DNA of 5,541 bases from Candidatus Onthomorpha intestinigallinarum (lineage in GTDB: Bacteria > Bacteroidota > Bacteroidia > Bacteroidales > P3), in NCBI GenBank assembly GCA_019114015.1, contig DXGG01000056.1:1-5541 (forward strand), written 5' to 3'. The notes below the pieces were generated by a model, which worked only from the letters and a program-made list of their open reading frames with translations, was not told where the DNA came from and did not search any database. Shown here in pieces: positions 1 through 5,541 of this stretch. Positions within the stretch are counted from its first letter, which is position 1. Every line of letters starts with the position of its first letter. The position numbers and the translations under genes are program-made.

Positions 1-1
1 T

Positions 2-748
2 GTAAAACACGACAGGACCGGCACGGGCACCCGTTCCGTGTTCGGTTATCAGATGCGTTACGACCTGCAAGAGGGATTTCCTCTTTTGACAACAAAGAAA
101 CTGCACACCCGTTCGATATTCTACGAGTTGCTTTGGTTTCTGAGAGGAGACACGAACATCAAATACCTTCACGACAACAAGGTTACGATATGGGACGAGT
201 GGGCTGACCAAAACGGTGACCTCGGTCCGGTTTACGGAAAGCAGTGGCGGTGCTGGCAGGGTGCCGACGGCAGGACGATAGACCAAATCAGCGGAGTGAT
301 AGAACAGATAAAGCACAACCCCGACAGCAGAAGGATGCTGGTTAGCGCATGGAACGTTGCCGAGATAGAAGAAATGGCCTTGCCGCCATGCCACATTGTC
401 TTCCAGTTCTACGTTGCCAACGGACGCTTGTCATGTCAGCTGTATCAGAGAAGCGCGGACATTTTTCTCGGTGTTCCTTTCAACATAGCCTCATACGCTT
501 TGCTCACCTGCATGATTGCACAGGTGTGCGGCCTCAAGGCCGGAGAATTCATCCATACCCTCGGTGACGCCCATCTGTACAACAATCATCTCGAACAGGC
601 AAGACTGCAACTGACAAGAACCCCCTATCCCCTTCCCGTTCTAAAACTTAACCCCGACATAAAGGACATTTTCGATTTCAAATACGAGGACATAGTCATA
701 GAGAACTATCAGGCACATCCTCACATAAAGGCGGAGGTTGCGGTATGA
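2..748 (+). CDS. thyA: Thymidylate synthase (ThyA), 5'-truncated by window edge
   Basis: Converts dUMP and 5,10-methylene-tetrahydrofolate to dTMP and dihydrofolate in the cytoplasm; this is the de novo source of thymidylate. The open frame runs in from the window edge with 248 visible residues. The first of these align with the E. coli enzyme from about residue 17, so about 16 N-terminal residues are missing and the full length would be about 264, the same as E. coli ThyA. The GTG at 38 lies inside the conserved DRTGTGT...FGYQMR block and is an internal valine, not a start. The phosphate-binding Arg of DRTGTGT is encoded at 14-16. The catalytic cysteine sits in MALPPCH (codon 389-391, equivalent to E. 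coli Cys146). The PDSRR...SAWN and CQLYQRS.D.FLG.PFNIASYALL signatures and the C-terminal HPHIKAEVAV are intact. The stop overlaps the folA start by four bases, which suggests translational coupling. Nothing looks damaged. Confidence 0.98.
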   Translation, partial: VKHDRTGTGTRSVFGYQMRYDLQEGFPLLTTKKLHTRSIFYELLWFLRGDTNIKYLHDNKVTIWDEWADQNGDLGPVYGKQWRCWQGADGRTIDQISGVIEQIKHNPDSRRMLVSAWNVAEIEEMALPPCHIVFQFYVANGRLSCQLYQRSADIFLGVPFNIASYALLTCMIAQVCGLKAGEFIHTLGDAHLYNNHLEQARLQLTRTPYPLPVLKLNPDIKDIFDFKYEDIVIENYQAHPHIKAEVAV

Positions 749-1230
749 TAAGCATCATAGTTGCAATGGCCCGGAACGGGGCGATAGGCAAAGACAACTC
801 TTTGTTGTGTCATCTTGCCGAAGACCTGAAATACTTCAAGAAGATAACCAAGGGGAAAACGGTCGTGATGGGAAGGAAGACATGGGAAAGCCTTCCTGTA
901 AAACCACTGAAATTCCGCAGGAACATAGTCGTAACATCCCAAAAGGACTATGAGGCCGAAGGAGCTGAGATATGCAACAACACGGAAGAACTTATTAAAA
1001 CACTGAAAAACAGCGATGAGGAAGCATTCTGCATAGGCGGGGCAAGCCTTTACGGGCAATTTCTGCCGCATGCGGACAAACTATACATCACAATGTTGTA
1101 CAAGGACTTTGAAGCAGATACCTTTTTCCCTGAATTCGACCGCGGACAGTGGCGTATGACAAGACGCTCGCCCGTATGGGAGAAGCCCGAGGGAGACTTG
1201 AAATTCTGTTTTCAAGTTCTGGAAAAATGA
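745..1230 (+). CDS. folA: Dihydrofolate reductase (DHFR, type I chromosomal)
   Basis: Reduces dihydrofolate to tetrahydrofolate with NADPH, regenerating the cofactor that ThyA oxidises; it is the target of trimethoprim. The protein has 161 residues, close to the family's usual ~160. The start is fixed by the ATGA overlap with the thyA stop and by the canonical beginning MISIIVAMARNGAIG. Conserved features: Asp27 (catalytic acid position), Phe31, the NADPH-binding MGRKTWESLP (42-51), Arg58 (equivalent to E. coli Arg57, which binds the folate glutamate), the CIGGASLY turn with Gly98-Gly99, and the KLYIT strand with Thr116. The segment before Asp27 is unusual: it reads LLCHLAED, with Cys at the E. 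coli Trp22 position (codon 808-810), Leu at Pro21 and Ala at Pro25. From memory, Bacteroidetes DHFRs often differ from E. coli here, so this may be lineage-typical and not drug-selected. It is probably co-transcribed with thyA and ends inside the terminator repeat. Confidence 0.96.
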   Translation: MISIIVAMARNGAIGKDNSLLCHLAEDLKYFKKITKGKTVVMGRKTWESLPVKPLKFRRNIVVTSQKDYEAEGAEICNNTEELIKTLKNSDEEAFCIGGASLYGQFLPHADKLYITMLYKDFEADTFFPEFDRGQWRMTRRSPVWEKPEGDLKFCFQVLEK

Positions 1231-1285
1231 ATTCAGAAAACAGTTTTTTCTTTTCTGAATCCGTTTTTTTCTTTTCTGAATTCAT
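1227..1285 (+). terminator. AT-rich inverted-repeat terminator after folA, with two alternative stems
   Basis: A perfect 14-base inverted repeat pairs 1227-1240 with 1272-1285 (ATGAATTCAGAAAA against TTTTCTGAATTCAT) around a 31-base loop. The left arm can instead form a 10-bp stem, 1231-1240 with 1251-1260, closing a 10-base loop and followed by CCG and seven T's (1264-1270). The two right arms are near-tandem copies (1243-1260 and 1263-1281). The stop codon of folA (1228-1230) lies inside the left arm. This is the natural place to end the thyA-folA transcript. The stems are poor in G+C, so intrinsic termination is plausible but not certain; the structure could also protect the 3' end of the mRNA. 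Confidence 0.6.
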
Positions 1286-1312
1286 TCCAATCAATTGAGA
1301 CAATAGCGGAAT

Positions 1313-1352
1313 GACAACGCAAAGCATTGTATTGCAGCACCTTGCCGTTGTC
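1313..1352 (+). other. Candidate hairpin in the folA-fabD intergenic region
   Basis: GACAACG at 1313-1319 pairs perfectly with CGTTGTC at 1346-1352. Skipping one bulged C (1345), three more pairs form (CAA 1320-1322 with TTG 1342-1344). The loop of about 19 bases contains a possible small GCA/TGC stem. No poly-T run follows, so it is not an obvious terminator. It lies upstream of the likely fabD transcription start, so it would not be in that transcript. It may be chance. Confidence 0.25.
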
Positions 1353-1456
1353 GTACATTAGCTGTGCAACGTCATGTGTCTTAAAAACCGCTCTTACTTC
1401 CGCTTTTATGGCGGAGAAGGTCTTAGGCTCGTTTTTTTTTCGTACATTTGCAACGT
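1351..1456 (+). repeat. Imperfect direct repeat of the promoter core, copies at 1351-1372 and 1440-1456
   Basis: The 17-base segment TCGTACATTTGCAACGT at 1440-1456, which holds the fabD -7 element, is matched at 1351-1372 by TCGTACATT and TGCAACGT separated by five extra bases (AGCTG, 1360-1364). All 17 bases are shared; only the insertion differs. The upstream copy reads TACATTAG in place of TACATTTG. An ATTG at 1331-1334 lies 19 bases before it, the spacing expected for a Bacteroidetes -33 element, so it could be a weak or degenerate second promoter. Which copy came first cannot be told from one sequence. Confidence 0.5.
1443..1450 (+). promoter_or_regulatory. Bacteroidetes-type promoter -7 element for fabD
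   Basis: TACATTTG matches the Bacteroidetes sigma-ABfr -7 consensus TAnnTTTG exactly and is preceded by a run of nine T's (1432-1440), a common setting for such promoters. No clear TTTG is seen at the expected -33 spacing (around 1420-1424), so the call rests on the -7 element and its position. Transcription would start roughly at 1457, leaving a leader of about 55 bases before the fabD ATG. Confidence 0.65.
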
Positions 1457-1511
1457 TTTATAAACAATTGTCAAAACGATTGAAAGACAATCAAAACAGA
1501 AAGGACAAAGT
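1457..1511 (+). promoter_or_regulatory. A-rich fabD 5' leader with weak ribosome-binding sequence
   Basis: The predicted untranslated leader is strongly A-rich, which favours initiation in Bacteroidetes, where Shine-Dalgarno pairing is little used. AAGGA at 1501-1505, six bases before the ATG, is the only Shine-Dalgarno-like sequence seen before any start in the window. A weak 6-bp stem is possible (ATTGTC 1467-1472 with GACAAT 1486-1491), and TCAAAAC is repeated at 1471 and 1491. There is no recognisable riboswitch. Confidence 0.4.
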
Positions 1512-2396
1512 ATGAAGAAAGCGTATGTATTTCCCGGACAGGGAGCACAGTTTGTCGGCATGGGCAAAGACCTTTATCAGGCAAACGAATCTTGCAAAGA
1601 CATGTTTGAAAAAGCCAACGAAATACTTGGTTTCAGAATAACGGACATAATGTTTGAGGGAACGGACGAGCAGTTGAAGCAGACGAATGTCACACAGCCC
1701 GCCATATTCCTTCATTCGGTGATATTGGCCCATGCTTTGGGCGAAGGGTTTGCACCCGACATGGTTGCGGGACATTCGCTGGGAGAGTTTTCAGCCCTTG
1801 TTGCGGCAAAGGCCATGGGATTCGAAGACGGATTGCGTCTTGTTGCCGCAAGAGCGGGCGCGATGCAGAAGGCATGCGAGGCAAAACCGAGCACAATGGC
1901 GGCCATAATAGGTTTGAGCGATGAGAAAATAGAAGAGGTTTGTATCTCCATAGACGATGTTGTGGTTCCCGCAAACTACAATTGTCCTGGACAGCTGGTC
2001 ATTTCCGGAACGATTGAAGGCGTGAACAAGGCATGTGAAATCCTCAAGGCCGAAGGAGCAAAAAGGGCTTTGCCTCTAAAGGTCGGAGGAGCGTTCCATT
2101 CTCCTTTGATGGAGCCTGCAAGAGTTGAGCTTGCAAGTGCGATAGAAAAGACGGACATACACCGTCCTGTCTGTCCGATATATCAGAACGTCAACGCCAA
2201 GGCGGTTACCGACCCTGCGGAAATAAAGGAGAATCTGGTAAAGCAGCTGACAAGTCCGGTAAGATGGACACAGATATCCAAGGCAATGGTTGAAGACGGA
2301 GCCGATACTTTCATAGAGGTAGGTCCGGGACAGGTTCTTCAGGGTCTTATAAAGAAGGTAAAGGCCGATGCGTCATTCAGTTCGGCAAGCATTTGA
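1512..2396 (+). CDS. fabD: Malonyl-CoA:acyl carrier protein transacylase (FabD)
   Basis: Moves the malonyl group from malonyl-CoA to the phosphopantetheine of acyl carrier protein, supplying the extender unit of type II fatty acid synthesis in the cytoplasm. The protein is 294 residues, within the usual 290-320. It opens with the family signature AYVFPGQGAQ (oxyanion-hole Gln11), followed by the nucleophile elbow GHSLGEF with Ser89, Arg114 in the malonate carboxylate-binding position (RLVAARAGAMQ), and the active-site His196 in GGAFHSPLM. Gln245 in KQLTSPVRW corresponds to the E. coli Gln250 region. The C-terminal FIEVGPGQVLQGLIKK motif is present. All catalytic residues are there and the gene is intact. 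The ATG start is supported by the conserved N-terminus and by AAGGA six bases upstream. It stands apart from other fatty acid genes here; the nitroreductase follows after 15 bases and is probably co-transcribed. Confidence 0.97.
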   Translation: MKKAYVFPGQGAQFVGMGKDLYQANESCKDMFEKANEILGFRITDIMFEGTDEQLKQTNVTQPAIFLHSVILAHALGEGFAPDMVAGHSLGEFSALVAAKAMGFEDGLRLVAARAGAMQKACEAKPSTMAAIIGLSDEKIEEVCISIDDVVVPANYNCPGQLVISGTIEGVNKACEILKAEGAKRALPLKVGGAFHSPLMEPARVELASAIEKTDIHRPVCPIYQNVNAKAVTDPAEIKENLVKQLTSPVRWTQISKAMVEDGADTFIEVGPGQVLQGLIKKVKADASFSSASI

Positions 2397-2411
2397 AAAA
2401 AGATTCGTACG

Positions 2412-2966
2412 ATGAGTTGTTTTCAGGAACTTTTGTTGAAAAGACAGAGCGACCGCAAATACAGCGACAGACCTGTCGAAAAGGAGAAGATAGAACAGTG
2501 CATTGAGGCTGTTCGTTTGTCGCCTTCGGCCTGCAATTCCCAGCCATGGACGCTTGTTGTAGTGGACGAAAGGGAGACATTGTTGAGAATAAGGCAGGCA
2601 ACGGCGAGTATGGGCATGAACAAGTTCGTTTTCCAGGCGCCGGTGATTGTTGCGGTGGTTCTGGAAAAGGCCAATCTCACCGCTTCCATAGGTTCGGTCA
2701 TAAAGGACAAGGAATATCCTTTATTGGACATTGGAATTGCGGCGAACAACTTTTGCATGCAGGCAGCGGATTTGGGCCTTGGCAGTTGCATGATAGGCTG
2801 GTTCAACGAGAAAAAGGTAAAGGAAATACTGTCAATACCTGACAACAGACGTGTTCCCTTGCTCATATCCCTCGGATACTCGGAAGCGACCCTAAGACAA
2901 AAGATACGCAAAAGCAAAGGGAAAATGTGCAGATACAATTCCTACAAACAGTCCATCGGTTCATAG
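2412..2966 (+). CDS. Nitroreductase-family FMN-dependent NAD(P)H oxidoreductase
   Basis: A flavoprotein of the nitroreductase superfamily, 184 residues, the size of the compact single-domain members that act as homodimers with FMN at the dimer interface. The FMN-phosphate motif RQSDRKYS (Arg11, Ser13, Arg15) is followed by LSPSACNSQPW (36-46), the second flavin-binding loop. DIGIAANNFCMQAADLGLG (106-124) and GW (129-130) form the central helix and flavin contact, and a basic RQKIRKSKGK tail ends the protein. These show an NAD(P)H-oxidising FMN enzyme, but not its substrate: members reduce nitroaromatics, quinones or enones, and some have quite different roles. It is fairly Cys-rich (residues 3, 30, 41, 115 and 126, plus one near the C-terminus), with no CxxC or cluster motif. 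It starts 15 bases after the fabD stop with no promoter between, so the two are likely one operon; no functional link to fatty acid synthesis is evident. Confidence 0.9.
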   Translation: MSCFQELLLKRQSDRKYSDRPVEKEKIEQCIEAVRLSPSACNSQPWTLVVVDERETLLRIRQATASMGMNKFVFQAPVIVAVVLEKANLTASIGSVIKDKEYPLLDIGIAANNFCMQAADLGLGSCMIGWFNEKKVKEILSIPDNRRVPLLISLGYSEATLRQKIRKSKGKMCRYNSYKQSIGS

Positions 2967-3002
2967 AAACGTAATAACAGTTTAATTAAATAATAGTCGG
3001 CA
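2967..3002 (+). other. Short AT-rich gap between nitroreductase and gcvP
   Basis: These 36 bases hold the palindrome TTTAATTAAA (2981-2990) and little else. There is no terminator hairpin, no TAnnTTTG promoter element and no Shine-Dalgarno sequence before the gcvP ATG. It is far too short for a glycine riboswitch. Read-through from fabD-nitroreductase into gcvP is therefore plausible; a promoter with a divergent sequence or one inside the upstream gene cannot be excluded. Confidence 0.5.
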
Positions 3003-5541
3003 ATGATAACAAACAACTTTTCAAACCGTCACAACGGTCCTCAGGATGAAGACCTTGAAAAAATGTTGAAGGTTATAGGAGTGAAAAGTCTTGAGGAGCT
3101 TATAGACAAGACGATTCCAAAAAAAATAAGATTTGATAAGCCGTTGGATTTACCTGAAGGCATGAACGAGTATGAGTACATCGGCATGTTGAAATCAATG
3201 GCCTCAAAAAACAAGCTTTATTCCTCTTACATCGGTCAGGGATACTACAATAGCATTGTTCCTGCCGTATTGCAGAGAAACATATTGGAGAATCCGGGAT
3301 GGTACACCTCATACACGCCTTACCAGGCCGAGATATCGCAGGGACGTCTGGAGACTTTGTTCACCTTTCAGACTGCCGTATGTTCACTGACTGCCATGCC
3401 GTTGTCCAATGCTTCGCTGTTGGACGAGGCTACCGCATGTGCCGAAGCGATGCTTATGTTCTACGGTTCCAGAAGCAGGGAGCAGCAAAAGAACAATGTA
3501 AACAGGTTTTTCGTGTCCGAGGACTTGTTCGTTCAGTCGATAGACGTGATAAAGACCAGAGCGTTGCCGCGAAACATAGAGATAGTAATCGGCAAGGCTG
3601 AAGAGACCAAACTGGACAAGTCGTTCTTCGGAGCTATTGTTCAATATCCCGACAGGAACGGAGAAATAAAGGATTGCAGAGACTTCATTGCTGCGGCCAA
3701 AGCTGAAAACGTATTTGTTGCAGTGGTTGCCGACCTTATGAGTTTGGCTCTTCTGACTCCTCCGGGTGAGTTCGGAGCGGACTGTGTTTGCGGTTCGGCT
3801 CAGAGATTCGGCTGTCCGATGAGCTTCGGAGGCCCTTCCGCAGCTTATTTCGCCTGCACGGAAACATTCAAAAGAACAATGCCGGGAAGAATAGTTGGAC
3901 AGACTTTGGACGCTCAAGGAAACAAGGCCTTCAGACTTGCACTGCAGACAAGAGAACAGCACATCAAGAGGGAGAAGGCTACGTCCAACATCTGTACAGC
4001 TCAAGCCCTTGTCGCCATTATGGCCGGACAATACGCCGCATGGCACGGAGAGGACGGCATAAAGAAGATTGCACAAGATATCAACAACAATGCAAGGATT
4101 ATTGCCGAAACGGCGGAGAAATACGGTTACAAACAATTGAACGAATCGTTCTTCGACACAATCAGACTGCTCTGTCCGGCGGATGCCGCAAAGGTTTGTC
4201 AAACAGCAGTCGAAAACAAGATGAACTTCAACCTTATCGACAAGAACACTATAAGCATCTCGGTCGATGAAACCGTGGGCGAAAAGGAATTGAACGCCAT
4301 ATTGAATGTATTGGCTCAAGCTGCATCCAAACCTTTTGCGCAACCAAAAACAGAAACAAAGGAATCCATACCTGCCGGTTTGAAAAGACAGTCCGCATTC
4401 CTCACCCAGAAAATATTCAATGCCTATCACTCCGAAACGGCCATGATGAGGTATCTGAAGAAAATGGAAGTAAAGGATCTTTCCTTGAACAGGGCGATGA
4501 TTCCTCTTGGTTCCTGCACCATGAAACTCAATGCGGCAATAGAGATGATTCCTTTCACATGGATGGAATTCACAAACATACATCCTTTTGTACCAAAGGA
4601 TCAGGCTCAAGGCTACTATGAGATGATTGAAGACATGAACCAAATTCTCTCAAAGATTACCGGATTTGCCAGAATGAGCTTTCAGCCAAACTCCGGTGCG
4701 GCAGGAGAATATGCGGGTCTTACAACGATAAGGAATTATCAGAGGGCAAACGGACAGTCCGACAGAACGGTTTGTCTAATACCTGCATCCGCTCACGGAA
4801 CCAACCCTGCATCGGCTGCAATGGCGGGAATGCAGATAGTGGTCATAAAGACGACAGCCGAAGGCGAAATAGACATAGAAGATTTGAGGCAGAAGGCGGA
4901 AGAAAACAAGGAAAAGCTCTCATGCCTTATGATAACATATCCGTCAACTCACGGAGTATTTGAAGAAGGTATTATAGACATCATAGACATCATTCACAAG
5001 AATGGCGGATTGGTTTACATGGATGGAGCCAACATGAACGCTCAGGTCGGTCTTACCTCACCTGGATTCATGGGAGCGGACGTTTGTCACCTCAATCTCC
5101 ACAAATCATTTGCAATGCCTCACGGTGGTGGCGGCCCGGGAGTAGGTCCTATCGGATGCACCGCCCAATTGGCCGACTATCTTCCTACACACTCCGTTGT
5201 CGGAACGGGTTCCGAAAAAGGTACTCCGGTGTCCGCATCTCCTTTCGGTAGCGCGGGACTGTTACCGATAACCTACGGATATTTGAAAATGCTCGGAAGG
5301 GAAGGTCTGGAAAAAGCAACGACTTATGCAATCCTTAATGCAAACTACATGAGGGCAAGGATAGCAACGGCATACAACATACTGTACACCGGAAAAGAAG
5401 GAATGTGTGCACATGAGTTCATCATGGACTGCAACCAGTTCTCCCTGACTTCCGGAGTTCAGTGCGGAGACATTGCGAAACGTCTTATGGACTACGGATT
5501 CCATGCTCCTACCGTGGCATTCCCCGTTCACGGAACTCTAA
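3003..5541 (+). CDS. gcvP: Glycine dehydrogenase (decarboxylating), glycine cleavage P-protein, 3'-truncated by window edge
   Basis: The PLP-dependent P-protein of the glycine cleavage system. It decarboxylates glycine and passes the aminomethyl group to the lipoyl arm of GcvH; GcvT then forms 5,10-methylene-tetrahydrofolate. The frame is open from the ATG at 3003 to the window edge, giving 846 residues of an expected ~950; the last codons read FPVHGTL. The start is supported by the typical NRHNGP beginning. This is the single-chain form with both halves. The N-terminal half shows YTSYTPYQAEISQGRLE, GSAQRFG (264-270), MPGRIVGQ (293-300) and LQTREQHIKREKATSNICT. The C-terminal half shows PLGSCTMKLN (501-510), SAHGTNPASA (His598), YPSTHGV, and HLNLHKS with the PLP-binding Lys701 (codon 5103-5105), then HGGGGPG (707-713). 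No frameshift was found. The product links functionally to thyA and folA through the folate one-carbon pool. No gcvT or gcvH is in view. Confidence 0.97.
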   Translation, partial: MITNNFSNRHNGPQDEDLEKMLKVIGVKSLEELIDKTIPKKIRFDKPLDLPEGMNEYEYIGMLKSMASKNKLYSSYIGQGYYNSIVPAVLQRNILENPGWYTSYTPYQAEISQGRLETLFTFQTAVCSLTAMPLSNASLLDEATACAEAMLMFYGSRSREQQKNNVNRFFVSEDLFVQSIDVIKTRALPRNIEIVIGKAEETKLDKSFFGAIVQYPDRNGEIKDCRDFIAAAKAENVFVAVVADLMSLALLTPPGEFGADCVCGSAQRFGCPMSFGGPSAAYFACTETFKRTMPGRIVGQTLDAQGNKAFRLALQTREQHIKREKATSNICTAQALVAIMAGQYAAWHGEDGIKKIAQDINNNARIIAETAEKYGYKQLNESFFDTIRLLCPADAAKVCQTAVENKMNFNLIDKNTISISVDETVGEKELNAILNVLAQAASKPFAQPKTETKESIPAGLKRQSAFLTQKIFNAYHSETAMMRYLKKMEVKDLSLNRAMIPLGSCTMKLNAAIEMIPFTWMEFTNIHPFVPKDQAQGYYEMIEDMNQILSKITGFARMSFQPNSGAAGEYAGLTTIRNYQRANGQSDRTVCLIPASAHGTNPASAAMAGMQIVVIKTTAEGEIDIEDLRQKAEENKEKLSCLMITYPSTHGVFEEGIIDIIDIIHKNGGLVYMDGANMNAQVGLTSPGFMGADVCHLNLHKSFAMPHGGGGPGVGPIGCTAQLADYLPTHSVVGTGSEKGTPVSASPFGSAGLLPITYGYLKMLGREGLEKATTYAILNANYMRARIATAYNILYTGKEGMCAHEFIMDCNQFSLTSGVQCGDIAKRLMDYGFHAPTVAFPVHGTL

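Noticed and set aside
38..40. GTG as a start codon for thymidylate synthase
   Set aside because: The frame is open upstream to base 2 and encodes the essential DRTGTGT motif there, so the GTG is an internal valine.
1088..1327. Minus-strand frame with repeated SEKKK segments at the end of folA
   Set aside because: The repeats are a translation of the terminator's near-tandem A/T-rich arms; the rest is antisense to folA.
1286..1442. tRNA or small RNA gene in the folA-fabD gap
   Set aside because: No cloverleaf, T-loop GTTCRA-type sequence or strong stem with a terminator was found. The small TCCGC/GCGGA stem at 1399-1415 is only 5 bp and is separated from the T-run by 16 bases.
1327..1515. 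Small + strand open frame (62 codons, TTG start) whose TGA overlaps the fabD ATG
   Set aside because: The four-base overlap resembles coupling, but the frame has a TTG start, runs through the poly-T tract and promoter, and would begin before the likely fabD transcription start. No conserved content is visible.
2423..2938. Minus-strand open frame of 171 codons opposite the nitroreductase
   Set aside because: It lies wholly inside a well-supported nitroreductase gene on the other strand, and its translation resembles no family I know.
2967..3002. Glycine riboswitch before gcvP
   Set aside because: Only 36 bases separate the genes, too short for the aptamer, and no conserved stem is seen; the preceding sequence is coding.
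3384..4643. Long open frame on the minus strand (419 codons) opposite gcvP
   Set aside because: It is in the phase that mirrors gcvP codons and is explained by the lack of TTA, CTA and TCA. The translation is rich in Cys, His and Phe with no recognisable domain, while the + strand encodes an unmistakable P-protein throughout.
1..5541. Mobile element, CRISPR array or defence system
   Set aside because: No transposase, integrase, terminal repeats, regularly spaced repeats or defence-type domains are present; every gene is a recognisable metabolic enzyme.

Overview
The window holds ordinary housekeeping DNA from a member of the Bacteroidota, most likely Bacteroidales. The evidence is the promoter upstream of fabD, which carries the -7 element TACATTTG (Bacteroidetes consensus TAnnTTTG), the general lack of Shine-Dalgarno sequences before starts, the AT-rich terminator style, and the protein flavour of the nitroreductase and DHFR. 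The placement is by recognition, not by a database search. All five genes lie on the + strand and share a similar codon habit (many AGA/AGG and ATA codons), so nothing here looks recently transferred.

Layout. 2-748: thymidylate synthase (thyA), missing only its first ~16 residues at the left edge. 745-1230: dihydrofolate reductase (folA), overlapping thyA by the four bases ATGA. 1231-1511: a 281-base gene-free stretch with an AT-rich inverted-repeat terminator that begins on the folA stop codon, a candidate upstream hairpin, an imperfect promoter-like repeat, and the fabD promoter and A-rich leader. 1512-2396: malonyl-CoA:ACP transacylase (fabD). 2412-2966: an FMN-dependent nitroreductase-family protein, 15 bases after fabD. 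2967-3002: a short AT-rich gap. 3003-5541: glycine dehydrogenase (decarboxylating), gcvP, in the long single-chain form; 846 codons are present and roughly 100 C-terminal residues lie beyond the right edge.

How the genes fit together. ThyA oxidises 5,10-methylene-tetrahydrofolate to dihydrofolate while making dTMP, and FolA reduces the dihydrofolate back, so the overlapping pair forms one enzymatic cycle. GcvP starts the glycine cleavage reaction, whose T-protein step recharges tetrahydrofolate to the methylene form that ThyA uses. FabD starts fatty acid synthesis, and the nitroreductase is a flavoprotein of unknown substrate. Transcription probably runs as at least two units: thyA-folA ending at the 1227-1285 terminator, then fabD-nitroreductase from the promoter near 1443, with possible read-through into gcvP, since no terminator or convincing promoter is visible between them.

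I found no undescribed system, mobile element, RNA gene or CRISPR array. The points most worth a second look are the two mutually exclusive hairpins over the folA stop, the altered active-site loop of the DHFR, and the split copy of the fabD promoter core 89 bases upstream.
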